DNA of 28,207 bases, taken from Purshia tridentata (taxonomy: Eukaryota; Streptophyta; Magnoliopsida; Rosales; Rosaceae). The notes beneath the pieces are model-generated. The model did not search any database. It saw only the letters and a list, made by a program, of their open reading frames with translations, and was not told where the DNA came from. A program made the translations under genes and the position numbers. Shown here in pieces: positions 10,101-22,381 of this stretch. The number at the start of each line of letters is the position of its first letter. The stretch's first letter is position 1. The stretch is taken from contig QANT01009089.1 of the NCBI GenBank assembly GCA_003254885.1, positions 1 through 28,207 of the forward strand, given 5' to 3'.

Positions 10101-13100
10101 GAGTGGATAAAAAGAAACTAGCACAACGAAACCTTCTAAAAGGGATCACCGCTGATGAAAATACTGCTGCCCATGTAAGTTATTTTCTGAAATAAGGTTG
10201 TTGTCTCTACAGTATGGATTTTGTTTTCTAACTTTGGTGCAGTTGAGCTGATATTTAATTAAAATTATGGGTGCAGGATGTCACCACTCTAGGTGTTGTC
10301 AATGTAAGATATTGTGGTTACATTGCAGTTGTCAAAGTTGAGGGGAAAGAAAATACGGTCAGTTCTCCATCTCAAAGCATTGAACTTCTTGAACAACCTG
10401 AAGGTGGTGCCAATGCCCTTAATATCAACAGGTACTCATTCATTTGTCAATGAGTATTATGTAAAGCTATCAACCTTTTGTCATAGAGTTTTGTTATAAG
10501 AGCCTAACTAGTGCCTTATTCCTTACAGTTTGAGATTACTACTTCATAAGACAACACCTTCAGAGCAGAATAAACAGGCATCACATATGCAAACTCTGGA
10601 ACATGAAGAGCTTTCTGCGTCCTGCATTTTTGTTGAGAGGCTGGTTGAAGAAAGTCTTGCTAAGCTTGAGAATGATGAGCCAGATTCTGATAATTTTGTG
10701 AGATGGGAACTTGGAGCTTGCTGGATACAGCACTTGCAAGACCAAAAAAATACTGACAAAGATAAGAAACCATCTGGTGAGAAGGCTAAGAATGAGATGA
10801 AAGTTGAGGGACTTGGGACGCCCCTTAGATCCCTTAAGAACAGCAAGAAAAAGTCAGATGGGGGCAATACCAAAATGCAATCTGACAGCTCAAAGTCTCA
10901 TGCAGATGATGTTGTTGGGGAAGCTGAAAATGCTATATCTCCTTCTATAGAATCGAAGCTTGAAACCAATGCCAAAGAAAAAGAAAATGAGCTTGTGATG
11001 ATGGAGATGTTGTCTGATGCAGCCTTTGCTCGACTAAAAGAATCAGAAACTGGACTTCATTCCAAGGTAATACATTGTAGGTATCACTAGAGGCTGTACA
11101 ACATTTTCTTATTTGTACTAGACTAGTGAACTAATGTACCATGTGTTTGACAGTCTCTGCAAGAACTGATTGACTTGTCTCAGAAGTATTACTCTGAAGT
11201 TGCTCTTCCAAAACTGGTAATGAACAAATATTTTTTGCTTAGCATTTCTTATCTATATGCATGCAAGTATTGTTATGGTGATTCATATTTTTAGAATTTA
11301 TCTTATAATACAGGTAGCAGATTTTGGTTCACTGGAACTTTCACCAGTTGATGGTCGAACTTTAACTGATTTCATGCATACTAGGGGTCTTCGGATGCGT
11401 TCCCTGGGGCACGTTGTAAGTTTGTTTCTATCTTAGGGTCTTCATATTTTAATGCATGTCTTAAATGTAAGTCGTAATATCCCATTTCAGATTTCTGGAG
11501 GTTGTATTTATGTGACTTAAAATATGTATTAAAAGAAAAAAAAAAAGAAAAAGGAAAATAAGATGATAATTTTAGTTTTGTCCAAGATTTGGAGCTAGAA
11601 CCCTTTTATTATTCATTAGTGACTGATAGACAATGTTAACCAGCCATTAATGTTTGTAAAGCATCAAATTTTTAATATTCTTTAGGCTTTTCACATATAG
11701 CAGCCATTGACTCGCACTACCTTTCATCTCCAAACTGGAACTCTCAGAAAATTTGAAATCCTTATGTAGATGAGGTGTGGAATGACTGGTACCCTAAGTG
11801 AATGATAATTACCCTTTGATTTTTTTATAGGTCAAGCTTTCCGAGAAGCTCTCCCATGTGCAGTCCCTTTGCATTCATGAGATGATAGTGCGAGCTTTTA
11901 AGCACATACTTCAGGCAGTGATTGCTGCTGCTTCTAACACTGAGAAAGTGTCTTTAATGATTGCTGCTGCATTGAATCTTATGCTAGGGGTTTTGGAAAA
12001 TGATGAATTAAATAAGTCTTGCAATGTCCATCCCCTTGTGTGGAGATGGCTGGAGGCATTCTTGCGAAAGAGATATGGATGGGATCTTAACAGCTTCAAC
12101 TACAAAGATGTGAGGAGATTTGCGATTCTACGTGGACTATGTCATAAGGTATAAAGCATCGGTTGATGTCTATTAGGTTTTGGAGATGGCCTGCATTCTT
12201 GAATACCGTCTTTGTGGATCACACTCTGTAAATTGTTTAAGGCTTATACTGCTTCCAACTCTTGGATTACATCGGCTTATGTTATATCCTTACAAATGCA
12301 TTAGCCAGTAGAACACTGACCAATTTGTTCTCTCTTTCTCTTCCCCCTCAAAAAAATTATATTTTAGGTGGGCATTGAGATGGTTCCGAGGGATTTTGAT
12401 ATGGATTCTCCAAATCCGTTTCAGAATTCAGATATTGTCAGCCTAGTCCCAGTGCATAAGGTGAGGACTGGACTTAAAATATTGCGAGCATATTTTTTTT
12501 GTTGCTTTTCCATCAAGTCTCAGGAGTGATAAGAGTTTGTCCATCTTTTGTAATATAACCTGTGTTTCCTGTTTCTTCGCAGCAAGCTGCATGCTCTTCC
12601 GCAGATGGTAGGCAACTACTAGAATCGTCGAAAACAGCTTTAGATAAGGGAAAACTTGAGGATGCAGTTGCATATGGCACTAAGGTATATGGGGCTTAAA
12701 CAGTTTCCTTCATTCTTGTATAATAGTATTCTAGTTGGTTACCTGCTTTATTTCTGGCATTTGCAGGCTCTTGCAAAGCTGGTAGCAGTTTGTGGTCCAT
12801 ACCATCGAATGACAGCAGGAGCTTACAGCCTCCTTGCTGTTGTTTTATATCACACTGGAGACTTTAATCAGGTCTGTTGTTATCCCTTTTGTTTGGTGTT
12901 CCTGGGACATATCTTCTATAGCCTCCAAATCCATAGTCACCTTTCTGGACCAAACATTTGCTTCCTTGACTCAACCAAGCCTTAGCCCACAATTATTTGG
13001 GGATTAGCTACATATCCTTTGATATTTTAATTGTCAAAGGCTTCAAGGAACAGTATCTGTACCTAATATTCTATATTATGTTTATTTTTCGTTTAGTAAA

Positions 13101-16100
13101 GGTTTCATGCCAAGGATGACCAACATTTTGTTCCATTTACAGGCTACAATTTATCAGCAAAAGGCCCTGGATATCAATGAGAGAGAATTAGGGCTTGATC
13201 ATCCAGATACTATGAAGAGTTATGGTGATCTTGCTGTGTTTTATTACAGACTTCAACATACAGAGCTGGCTCTCAAGTATGATATTTTCTTGTTTAAACT
13301 GATCTCCATGCATATGAAACTTTCAAAGTTTACATGGTTAGGGGAATCTGTTTTCTGACTGATGATGTCAATGGGTTGCCCTCACGATATTATTAGTGCA
13401 AGCTGTAATTTTTGTGTGGCTATTTGTGTATAACACAACTCAATGACACACATGTGAGATATGGCTAACCCGTTTGGACTCTAAAATTCCTCTATGGCCA
13501 TTTCACTGATTTTGGCATCATGCATTCCCTCAAAATATGGAGTTGGTTATTCTGGCATTAACCTGTTTTGGCTTGCTTTGCTCATACATTGTTCAAGTTT
13601 TTCCATTAAAGAGAAAATAAGGGATATGAAAGTAGTTATAACTGCATAGTGCATAGCCTGTTCATTCATTAGTATTTATGCCTTTTTAATTTACTTTTGC
13701 CTTTGAGTACAAGTTCACAATTTTTGCTGATTAGGTATGTAAAGCGTGCTCTATATCTTTTGCATCTCACATGCGGACCATCTCATCCAAACACTGCTGC
13801 AACATACATCAATGTGGCTATGATGGAGGAAGGCCTGGGAAATGTACATGTTGCCCTCAGATATCTACACAAAGCTTTGAAGTGTAATAAAAAGTTACTT
13901 GGCCCGGACCATATTCAGGTTTTTTTTTGTTTATTTCTTCATATTTTAAACTGAAGCCAGAGTTTCTTTATTCATATTATTTGTGATATGTTCTTAACGG
14001 TTCTACTTGATACCTGGATGAAATGTCAAATTAGGACCATTCTTGTGACAATAATCTTAGTTACCTGGAATCTTAGTTGTTTTGCTATGCTGGATGGGAA
14101 TGGAAATGTCACAGTGGTTTGGTGTAATAGGGAAAGGTTTTTTCTATACTGACCAGTAGTTATATTCAAATGAATATCTCAGTTGTAATTAGAAAAAGGG
14201 CTTTGGATTTTGTTTTTTCTTTTCAGCTTTTTCCCATTACATTTTCCATGCCACTTAGAATAAATCCAGACAACTTTTTAGTGAGGATTTTCCTGATAGG
14301 GGCTGCCTAATTGGACAATACTGATGCACATATATGCATTAGCGTCAGTAAAACTGTTGTAACCATCTTTCTTTTGATAAGTCTTTTAACCATAACAATA
14401 TTTGAGTCAGATGCTAGGTAATTTTACAGTTAGTCCCAAAATGAGGACTTAATTTGTAACGAATACACCACCAGTGGAACTTTACATGTTGTACGTGCTC
14501 AGAGATATACTGCTTTACTTTACTGCTAGATGTTACTTATATATTAAACTTATAATTTGTTTATTTTTATATATTGAGTATTTAACCATTTTAATGTTAA
14601 ATCTCTCCAGACAGCGGCAAGTTACCATGCTATTGCAATTGCACTCTCATTGATGGAAGCATACCCTTTAAGTGTTCAGCATGAGCAAACAACTTTGCAA
14701 ATTCTGCGAGCAAAGCTTGGTCCAGATGACCTACGCACACAAGTATCTTCCTCGTCTTGTCCTAGGGGTTTTTTTTTTGTTTTTTTGTTTTTTTTAAACA
14801 TTATTTTTTAGTCTTATCTTCTCCGGAGGATTAATCATAGCCTTTTCTTTTGGAGGCATTTGTGGTATCCTAATTATTTTAGTGTGAAAAAAGAACAGCA
14901 TTCTAAATCCTTTTTTTTTCCTTGGTGAAAATGTGCCTTGATTTATTTTGTTTTATTCAAGTCTCTTGTTCTAAATTTTTTGACCAAATGCTGCAGGATG
15001 CTGCTGCTTGGCTTGAGTACTTTGAGTCCAAGGCTTTTGAACAGCAAGAAGCTGCAAGAAATGGGACTCGAAAGCCTGATGCATCGATAGCCAGCAAAGG
15101 GCACCTAAGGTTTGTTAGCATTGTTACTTGAGAATATGGAACTTTATTTAATCACTTCAAGTTTGAAATAAATTGTACTTCATACTCCTATGCATTTATG
15201 GCTAACCACATCATTGGAATGCTCAGCTATCTATGCATTTAAACTGTTAATTTGGAAATGCAAATGTGTGAATGTAATGGTTAAATGTGATCTTGTTACA
15301 TGCCTACACGTGCCACTTAGTGAAAACTGTGTACTTGCTGTTAAATTCATTCCTTGAGGATTTTCCGGTTTTGAGAAACTTATATGATTGTAACTGTAAT
15401 GTGTATGTGCTATCATGAAAAAATAAAGGATTGCTGAACTATGATAATTTACTCTGGTTAAGATAATGTGGAGCATGTACTTGCATTGTCACCACTCACC
15501 ATCATTATGCCTACTTGCTTTAATCTTGCATTTCTAAAAGCTGAGCATTTGTTGCACTTCTTTCTTTCTTAAACACACTAATACTAATTTTTTTTTTTTT
15601 TTTACTAAAATTGGCAGCGTATCAGATTTGCTTGACTACATTAATCCAACTCATGATGCCAAAGGGAGAGATGTGGCAGTGAAGAGGAAAAGCTACATAA
15701 CAAAGGTAGTTAGAGCAAAGGCTGTTTTCATGTTTTTTTTTGTTTGTCATTTTTTCTGTGTTTTCTATTCTTTTTACTTTCGTTTGCATTTTGGAAATAG
15801 AGTTTAGGTTGTGGTTGGTCGATATAGTTTAACCCATCCTTTGTGAAAATGAAATCTGGGATAGACTTAAAGCATTTTCTGAATACCAATACGAAAATAT
15901 AAAAAATATACAATGAAATCTCCAAATTGCTGCTGTTGGACACTGACACTCTCAAGAATCGATTACTTATGAAAATGATAGAAGCCTCTTATAAAAAAAA
16001 GAAAAGAAACTGATAGAAGTCTTTTATTAAAATGGATAAGCCCTGATAAAGCCCAGCTTAGCACAAGTTCTTAATCATTGATGACAGGAAGAAAATCAAT

Positions 16101-18480
16101 AGTCCAACTATGAACATTATAAAAATACCTGAACCCCATTTTGGGTGAAATTTTAGAGCAGATTTATTTTTACATAAGTAAATCTTAATTTCAGCAGGGA
16201 AAAAAAGAGAAAACTTTTCCAATGTCATTATATAGGTATAAAAGGTGGACTTTCCCTTCACAAAAGGACGCTTTCTTTCTTTATTTTCTTTTCGTTCACA
16301 TAGACATGTACATACCCCACATGAAGACTCATTATCTTTAACTCTCTCTTGTAATGCACCTAATCAAACTGTTTCAATTTGCTGTGCAGTTGAAGGAAAG
16401 ATCCTACCAAACTATCAGCTTAGCAAGTTCTGATGATTCATCAAAAGAAACCATAAAAGAGGCTTCAGATGAAGATACACATATTCTTGAACCAAGAGAT
16501 AACACAGATGCCATCCAGGAGAACAGCCCTGCTCTGGTTGAACCCCAGCATGTTGTGGAAGAGATTTCAGCGGAAAAGCCAAACATTTTTAACCAGGTCT
16601 CTTCTGAAACACATGTTGAAGTTGAAGATGGCTGGCAACCAGTTCAAAGACCTAGATCAGCTGGCTCATATGGGCGGCGCATAAAGCAGCGGCGGGCAAC
16701 CATTGGTAAGGTCTATAGCTACCAGAAGAAATACATAGATACTGAAGTGGAGTACCCTTCTGTGAAGAATAATAATCAAAACAGTAGGTATTACCTTTTA
16801 AAGAAAAGGCCAACATCTCATGGAAGTTATACAGACAATCACCCTGAAAATCCCTCCCAGAGTACTAAATTTGGACGGAGAATAGTTAAAGCTGTAACAT
16901 ACAGAGTCAAGTCTATGCCTTCATCTACCAAAGTTGTTACAGCAGAGCCCTCTAGAAATAGTGGCAAAAGTTTCAGTTCTCCATCAGAACTCAGTCCAAA
17001 CATTTCACCACATGGTTGTGGTCCAGTGAAAAATTCCATTGTCAGTCTTGGAAAATCTCCTTCGTACAAGGAAGTAGCATTGGCTCCACCTGGTAGTATT
17101 GCTAAAATGCAAACTGGGTTCCTTCATAATGACATTCCAGATAACCAGGAACATAGTGTTCGAATACAAGAAGAGGAAACAATTGAAGTCCAAGGAGATT
17201 CCAAACCAAATGTAACTGGGTTAGAAAATATACTTAAAGAAAAGCAGGATTCTGTATTGGTTACAACAGATCACTTACAAGAGGAAACTGGACTTGTTGA
17301 GAAGAAAGAAGAAATTAGTTCAACTGATGCAAAGGAAGATAACTCCTCACCGATGGTGTTTGAGAGTGTGGATGGACTTGGATCCAGTGGTGTTAAGATT
17401 CAAGAAGTGGTAGAGGATAACGTATCAATAGATGAAGTGCCAAAATCTATTGCTTCTCCCAAGGAGGGACTCAGTGAGAAGGATCCATCTGGTACTTGTG
17501 AACTGCATGATCCCAACTCCACTTTGCAAGGAGTAGAGGATTTGGACATGTCCTCCCTTGTGAATTCAGTTGATACTCGGGGACTATCCAATAAGAAGTT
17601 GTCTGCATCAGCAGCTCCATTCAACCCCTCACCATCCATTACACGTGCCGCTCCGGTTGCCATGAACATTGCTATACCTTCTGGTGCGGGTGCTGTCCCA
17701 GCTATTGCACCTTGGCCAGTAAACTTGAACCTTCACCCAGGGGGTGCTACTGTCTTGCCCTCAGTTAATCCAATGTGCTCCTCCCCTCATCACCCATACC
17801 CTTCTCCTCCTGCTACCCCGAATATCATGCAGCCATTACCCTTTATGTTCCCTCCTTATAATCAACCCCAAGTTGTACGAACCAGTGCCTTTCCTGTTAG
17901 CAGTGCGTTTCATCCAAATCATTTCACATGGCAGTGCAATGTGAACCCTAATGTCTCTGAGTTTGTTCCTACAACAGTTTGGCATGGCTGCCATCCAATG
18001 GAATTCTCTCCCCCAGCACCTGTTGTTGAGCCAATTTCTGATCCCCCATTGGAGACAAAATTTCATAGTGATGATTCTGCTCCAATTCTGCCTGTAGACA
18101 TCGATAATGTGGAGGAAACTAAGAAAGAAGTGAACCTTCTAACATCAGAGACAATGAGTAATGCAACTGAGAGTGTAAAGGAAAATGGTCCTTCAAGTCT
18201 TTGTGTGGTTGAAAATGCTCAGAATGAACCAAGCGACAGCCCAAATGGAAAAGCTGAAAGCAGTAGTGAAAGGACGGCAGAAGGAGAGAAAACCTTCAGC
18301 ATTTTGATAAGGGGTAGAAGAAACCGAAAGCAGACTCTGAGAATGCCAATAAGTCTGCTCAGTCGACCATATGGCTCACAGTCCTTCAAAGTCATATATA
18401 ACAGAGTAGTCAGAGGGACTGATGCTTCCAGACCCACCAGCTTTTCATCCAGTGAAAATTGCACAGCTACTGCTACTTAA
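7156..18480 (+). CDS. REC3: REC3-type CLU/TPR protein (REDUCED CHLOROPLAST COVERAGE 3), 1864 aa, 23 coding exons
   Basis: Exons: 7156-7216, 7309-7370, 8012-8104, 8462-8534, 8652-8975, 9062-9126, 9230-9361, 9531-9572, 9650-10174, 10277-10431, 10529-11066, 11154-11216, 11314-11415, 11831-12148, 12368-12460, 12583-12684, 12767-12871, 13143-13276, 13735-13918, 14611-14742, 14997-15109, 15618-15705, 16390-18480. All junctions are GT-AG and the phases close to 5595 nt. The start is [20 protein letters not shown], the Lys-rich N-terminus typical of REC proteins. It is followed by a CLU_N ubiquitin-like region (about aa 21-105), a low-complexity linker (about 115-170), the CLU domain (about 280-570), a CLU central helical region (about 750-880), TPR repeats (about 915-1110; [60 protein letters not shown]) and a disordered C-terminus. 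That tail has [17 protein letters not shown] near 1250 and a conserved basic end, [20 protein letters not shown], near 1804. Arabidopsis REC proteins act in cytosol and nucleus to set chloroplast compartment size. They are cousins of the mitochondrial FRIENDLY/CLU proteins. It matches REC3 better than TSS/REC2. No lesion is seen. Confidence 0.93.
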
Positions 18481-19779
18481 AACCCACTCAATTTTTGTTA
18501 ATCAATTGGGTATATCAGGATTCTTGAGAAAAAGAGTGGGATCAAAATCATTTTTTCCATTATATGCTGAAGGGACAAGAATCACTTGATCTCTGTTGGA
18601 TCTTACATTCATAACCTTGTCGGTTCCTACTAAGACACGGTTCTCAAAAAAGAATTCAGGTTAGTGGTCTGGTTACACCTTGTTCTAACAATTTATTGTT
18701 ATTGCTATTATTATTAGTAGTTATAGTTATTTTTTCTGTGGCAGGGTAGCTTCTCATCGAATGTGTATATTTTTTTGAACTGTTGAGGTGCAGGTTTACA
18801 GTAGGAAGCTTACATTTCTTCCGTGGGAATAGTTTATGAGGTGACAATTTTGGTTCATCACATTGTAAGAAAATTTTGTTATTTTGGATTTTCGGACCAC
18901 AGCATTTAAAACTGATATCAGTTCTTTTGGTTACAATAACACGGATTTTGATTTTGTATCAATTGTATATGACTTAATTATTTTTTCTCCAGTCTTCTTC
19001 TCATTTTGGATGAGTATTAACACTGGTTTCATTGTTGTTTTTGCACTCACAATAATGTTATGAAACCATGGATTATCCAAGTTCAGATCCTTCTAAAGCC
19101 TTTTCTTGTACTGTTTCCAATAGTAAATCAAATGAGTCAAATTCTTGCCATTTGTGTGGAGATATATGTTTCATTCTGGAGCTATTAGGCCTTATTCTTT
19201 GAAGTATGAAGTTGCCGTTTTTAGGATGAAATGGGCCATACGTACGACATCTTGTATAAAATCAACTATTAATTCAACTGTGTTATTTATAATTACAATC
19301 AGTCATTCTAGGGCAACAAGAAACTTTGGTTTATATCACAGAGAATAAAAGAGATGTCGTTTAGGAAAACAGGCAACTGTCAAAATGATACACTCCATGA
19401 CACCCAAAAAGAAATGTTAGTTTTGGCCAAAGAGGACCACAAAATCCAGTTACGCAATTGACCATATATCAAGCATCCACGCTGAGACAGTCAGTCCACA
19501 AATTTTACACCTTGTAGTAGTAGGATCAGCTGCCATGCCATTAAATTGAAATGCTGTGCAGTCCAACTCAGTCTGGTTTCGTCTCTTACATAATGGTAAA
19601 ACAGAACAAGTCCTTCCTGTATTTCTCTTAATTCATCTGAGATGCCAAGTCTGGAAGACTGGAATAATTTCTCATCCTGTTTCATACCATAAAGGAATAA
19701 CTGAATGCATACAAGAGGAAGAATGCGAAGGAACAAGAAAAAGAGAGAGAGACCTCTTAGAGGACTCACAAATGGCGTC
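18481..19779. other. Convergent intergenic region: 3' UTRs of REC3 and the cytochrome b561 gene
   Basis: The two flanking genes end tail-to-tail here. The first few hundred bases after the REC3 stop are presumably its 3' UTR. A canonical AATAAA on the + strand lies only at 19344-19349, which would imply a very long 3' UTR, so weaker T/A-rich signals nearer 18700-19000 are more likely. I see no gene. The frames at 19145-19348 and 19491-19769 are unsupported. Confidence 0.5.
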
Positions 19780-21485
19780 CTATTGAACCGGATTCATTTG
19801 GAAGTTTGGAGGCATAGTATCATCCTTCTCTGTCCTTCTCATTCTTGCCAACACTTCTAAAACAATGACTGATATAAGAATTACACCGAGGAGAAATCCG
19901 TAGCCGATCTTCCATTCATTCCCCGCAGCTCCAATTTTGATCCCCAGAACTATGTTAACAGCTGCAAAGAAGACTGCAAACCTTCCAAACCAGTGATGGT
20001 ACCAATTCCAGTACTTGCGAATCTTGGCATCCTTGTTGGGTCGTAGAAAGAATGCCAGTACCTGAAGCTCAAGCCAAAACTCAAAAAGATCAAATTACAG
20101 TTCCTTATAGATGTGTGTATATGCTTTGTGTGTGCATATTGTTGATGTATTAAGGAGAAGAACAGTAAAAAGCTGCATATATCATAGATTTGGTTGTCAT
20201 GGACAAACCTGAAGGATACTAAGCATAAGAACAAAGATTCCTATGGCTCTATGTGTTTTGAAGTTGGCTCCTATTTTAGAATAGAGTTTCTGTCCAAGTA
20301 CCACAGCTGCAAGGCCAATGACAAATCCCACAAATTGAATAATTGAATGAAGATAGTACCATAAAGGGTCTTTGTGCTTGAAGTATCTTGGGACAATTGC
20401 CCCAAAAGGAAGAATTAGGCCCCATCCAAACATAGCCAATATTCCATGGTTCTTCTTCATCTGGCCAAAATCACTGGGTGCCTCATATGCAGAACCTGTA
20501 AACTTGTAGCATAAATTAGTCTATTTGTTCTGCACTGGAAAAAGAAATACCAATTAACTTAATGTGACATACACATACTAACTACCTACTCAAAGATGAT
20601 TTTTCAATTGAAAACTTGAATGGCAAGTTAAACAACACAAAAATGACTATTTATTTTGTTGTCTAAGTATCCAGAGAGCACAAAAAAGTACATAAGGAGA
20701 AGGACAAAACCTGCAGAGAAGTCGAACTTGATGGTTGTTTTATCGTTGTGTTCGGTTAGGTGGTTATGCTTTGGGTAAGCGCTTCCAATGGCCAAGAGAA
20801 TCGGTTGCTGAGCAAGATGATTTTGGAATTTCAACTGAAATGCCAAGTAAATTCTAGGTCCATGAAGCACAACAGTAGCAGGGATACCAGTGAGTGGCAA
20901 TTCACCTTTGTCTGCTATGACTTGTGACACCCTGGAACCCTGCAAATAGTATTGCTTAATTCTTGCTTGGCCCTTTCTATTAACCCATCCCACTATGGCA
21001 CTTGAACCAACCATCATACCATCTTTTGAAAACCCCAATCCTACCCACCCAGTGGTGTACACAGCCGATAATATAATGTTCATGACATGATCTTCAGTCT
21101 GGGAGTACTGCAACAGAAAAAAAGTGGGGGTTTAATTTGTATGTTATATAATTTAGGATATCTGAACATTGCAACTACAAGTATACAACCAACTAACATT
21201 GAAATACAAATTGAGACCAAACTTACTTACCCTCAAAACAAAGGTATTCCAAATAGGCCTGCATACTGTACCAGATAAATTGCTGTATGGTGGTGGCATA
21301 AAAGTATTCAGATCATTATCACAAAGCTCTGATGCTCCACCACCCCCACCTACACTATCAGCCCCCAGAACATTACTACCCTCATCATCTGCCACAACAA
21401 AAATCTTGGCCTGCAACACAAGGGTTAGAACACATAACCTGAAAGCAAACCTCAAATCCGAAACCCAAGACCTTGAATTTGCCAT
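19780..21485 (-). CDS. Cytochrome b561 and DOMON domain-containing protein, 406 aa, 4 exons
   Basis: Exons on the minus strand: 21485-21231, 21107-20711, 20495-20209, 20061-19780 (stop TAG). All junctions are GT-AG and phases close. The predicted product is a membrane electron-transfer protein. It has a signal peptide (about aa 1-32), a DOMON domain (about 60-195, with Cys55 and Cys75 in its N-terminal part and a GWVGLGFSKDGMMVG loop carrying Met116/117, possible haem ligands) and a cytochrome b561 core of five membrane segments (about 234-254, 264-286, 300-319, 337-355, 362-382). His234, His267, His299 and His335/336 fit the four conserved ligands of two b haems. Family members pass electrons, often from ascorbate, across plasma membrane or vacuolar/ER membranes. 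It most resembles the At3g61750-like class by recollection. The gene looks intact, and its length is normal for the family. Confidence 0.92.
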
Positions 21486-22381
21486 TCTGAAGAGCTGAAA
21501 CGTTGAAAAGAAATCTAAGGCTCAGAACAAGAGGTGACAAAGATCATGAACGATGTGGGTTGTGAAAGAGAAGGCATATTCAGGCGGTTGGGAGGTTTCA
21601 TTCTCTTGGGTTTGAAGTAAAATGGAATATGGTTGGTGGTGGTGGGGTTGGTGGTTGGTATTGGCGGGTGTTAAGTTTGAGCAGAGTGGCAGATTCATAA
21701 TAATGACATAAAATAACCAAATTAGAGTTTAAGATATAATGTGTTAAGAGTTGTAATTACTCTTCCCGCCAATTCTTGTAAACTACTAGCCCCCCCAAGA
21801 ATGTATCTCTCTCAACTGTTTTTTAAATTCTTTAATAATTGGGAGAAACATCATTATATTGCAGATTAACTAATACAATTCCAATAGGGGGACTTCAATA
21901 GCAACAACTACAAATGGTCATAATTTATGTGGGCCATGTGATGAATGATGAAGCTTCGAAGTTGACTTGCTTTGTATTACAAGATACCATAATGAAGGTT
22001 TCTTTTTCAGTTTTCATTTTTTTAAAAAAAGAAATTATGGTAGAGAGGGGGATTACTTCTAGACAAGTAGTGGTTTTTCTATGAAGTTAAAGCAATCAAA
22101 AGCATCTTAGCCACTGATCAAACCTAACAGGCCAGAGATATTGATAAATTTTTTTTAATTTACATTTAGGCAGCATAAAGGACCTCCAAAATAACCATAT
22201 AAAGCTAGCACTTAAATATTATGAAAAGAAAAATTTTTTATTTAAAAAGACATGCAAAGCAGATCATGAACAATCCCAATTTGGAACAAACATGGATCAG
22301 TGCTGAAAAAAAAAAAAACAAGCAGAAACTTTAAAATGCCAATTGCAGAAGTACTTGATTACAAATAATTAATATTTAAAT
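21486..22381. other. Intergenic region with the cytochrome b561 gene promoter
   Basis: It separates the start of the cytochrome b561 gene (21485) from the end of the DUF674 gene (22382), both on the minus strand. It must hold the promoter of the first and the 3' UTR of the second. No clear TATA box can be assigned. The strand composition switches to CA/GT-rich at about 21600-21660, a likely leader. I see nothing coding. Confidence 0.5.

Noticed and set aside
13919..14610. The longest REC3 intron, checked for a nested gene or inserted element
   Set aside because: No open frame, terminal inverted repeats or RNA-gene features were seen. It is ordinary intron sequence.
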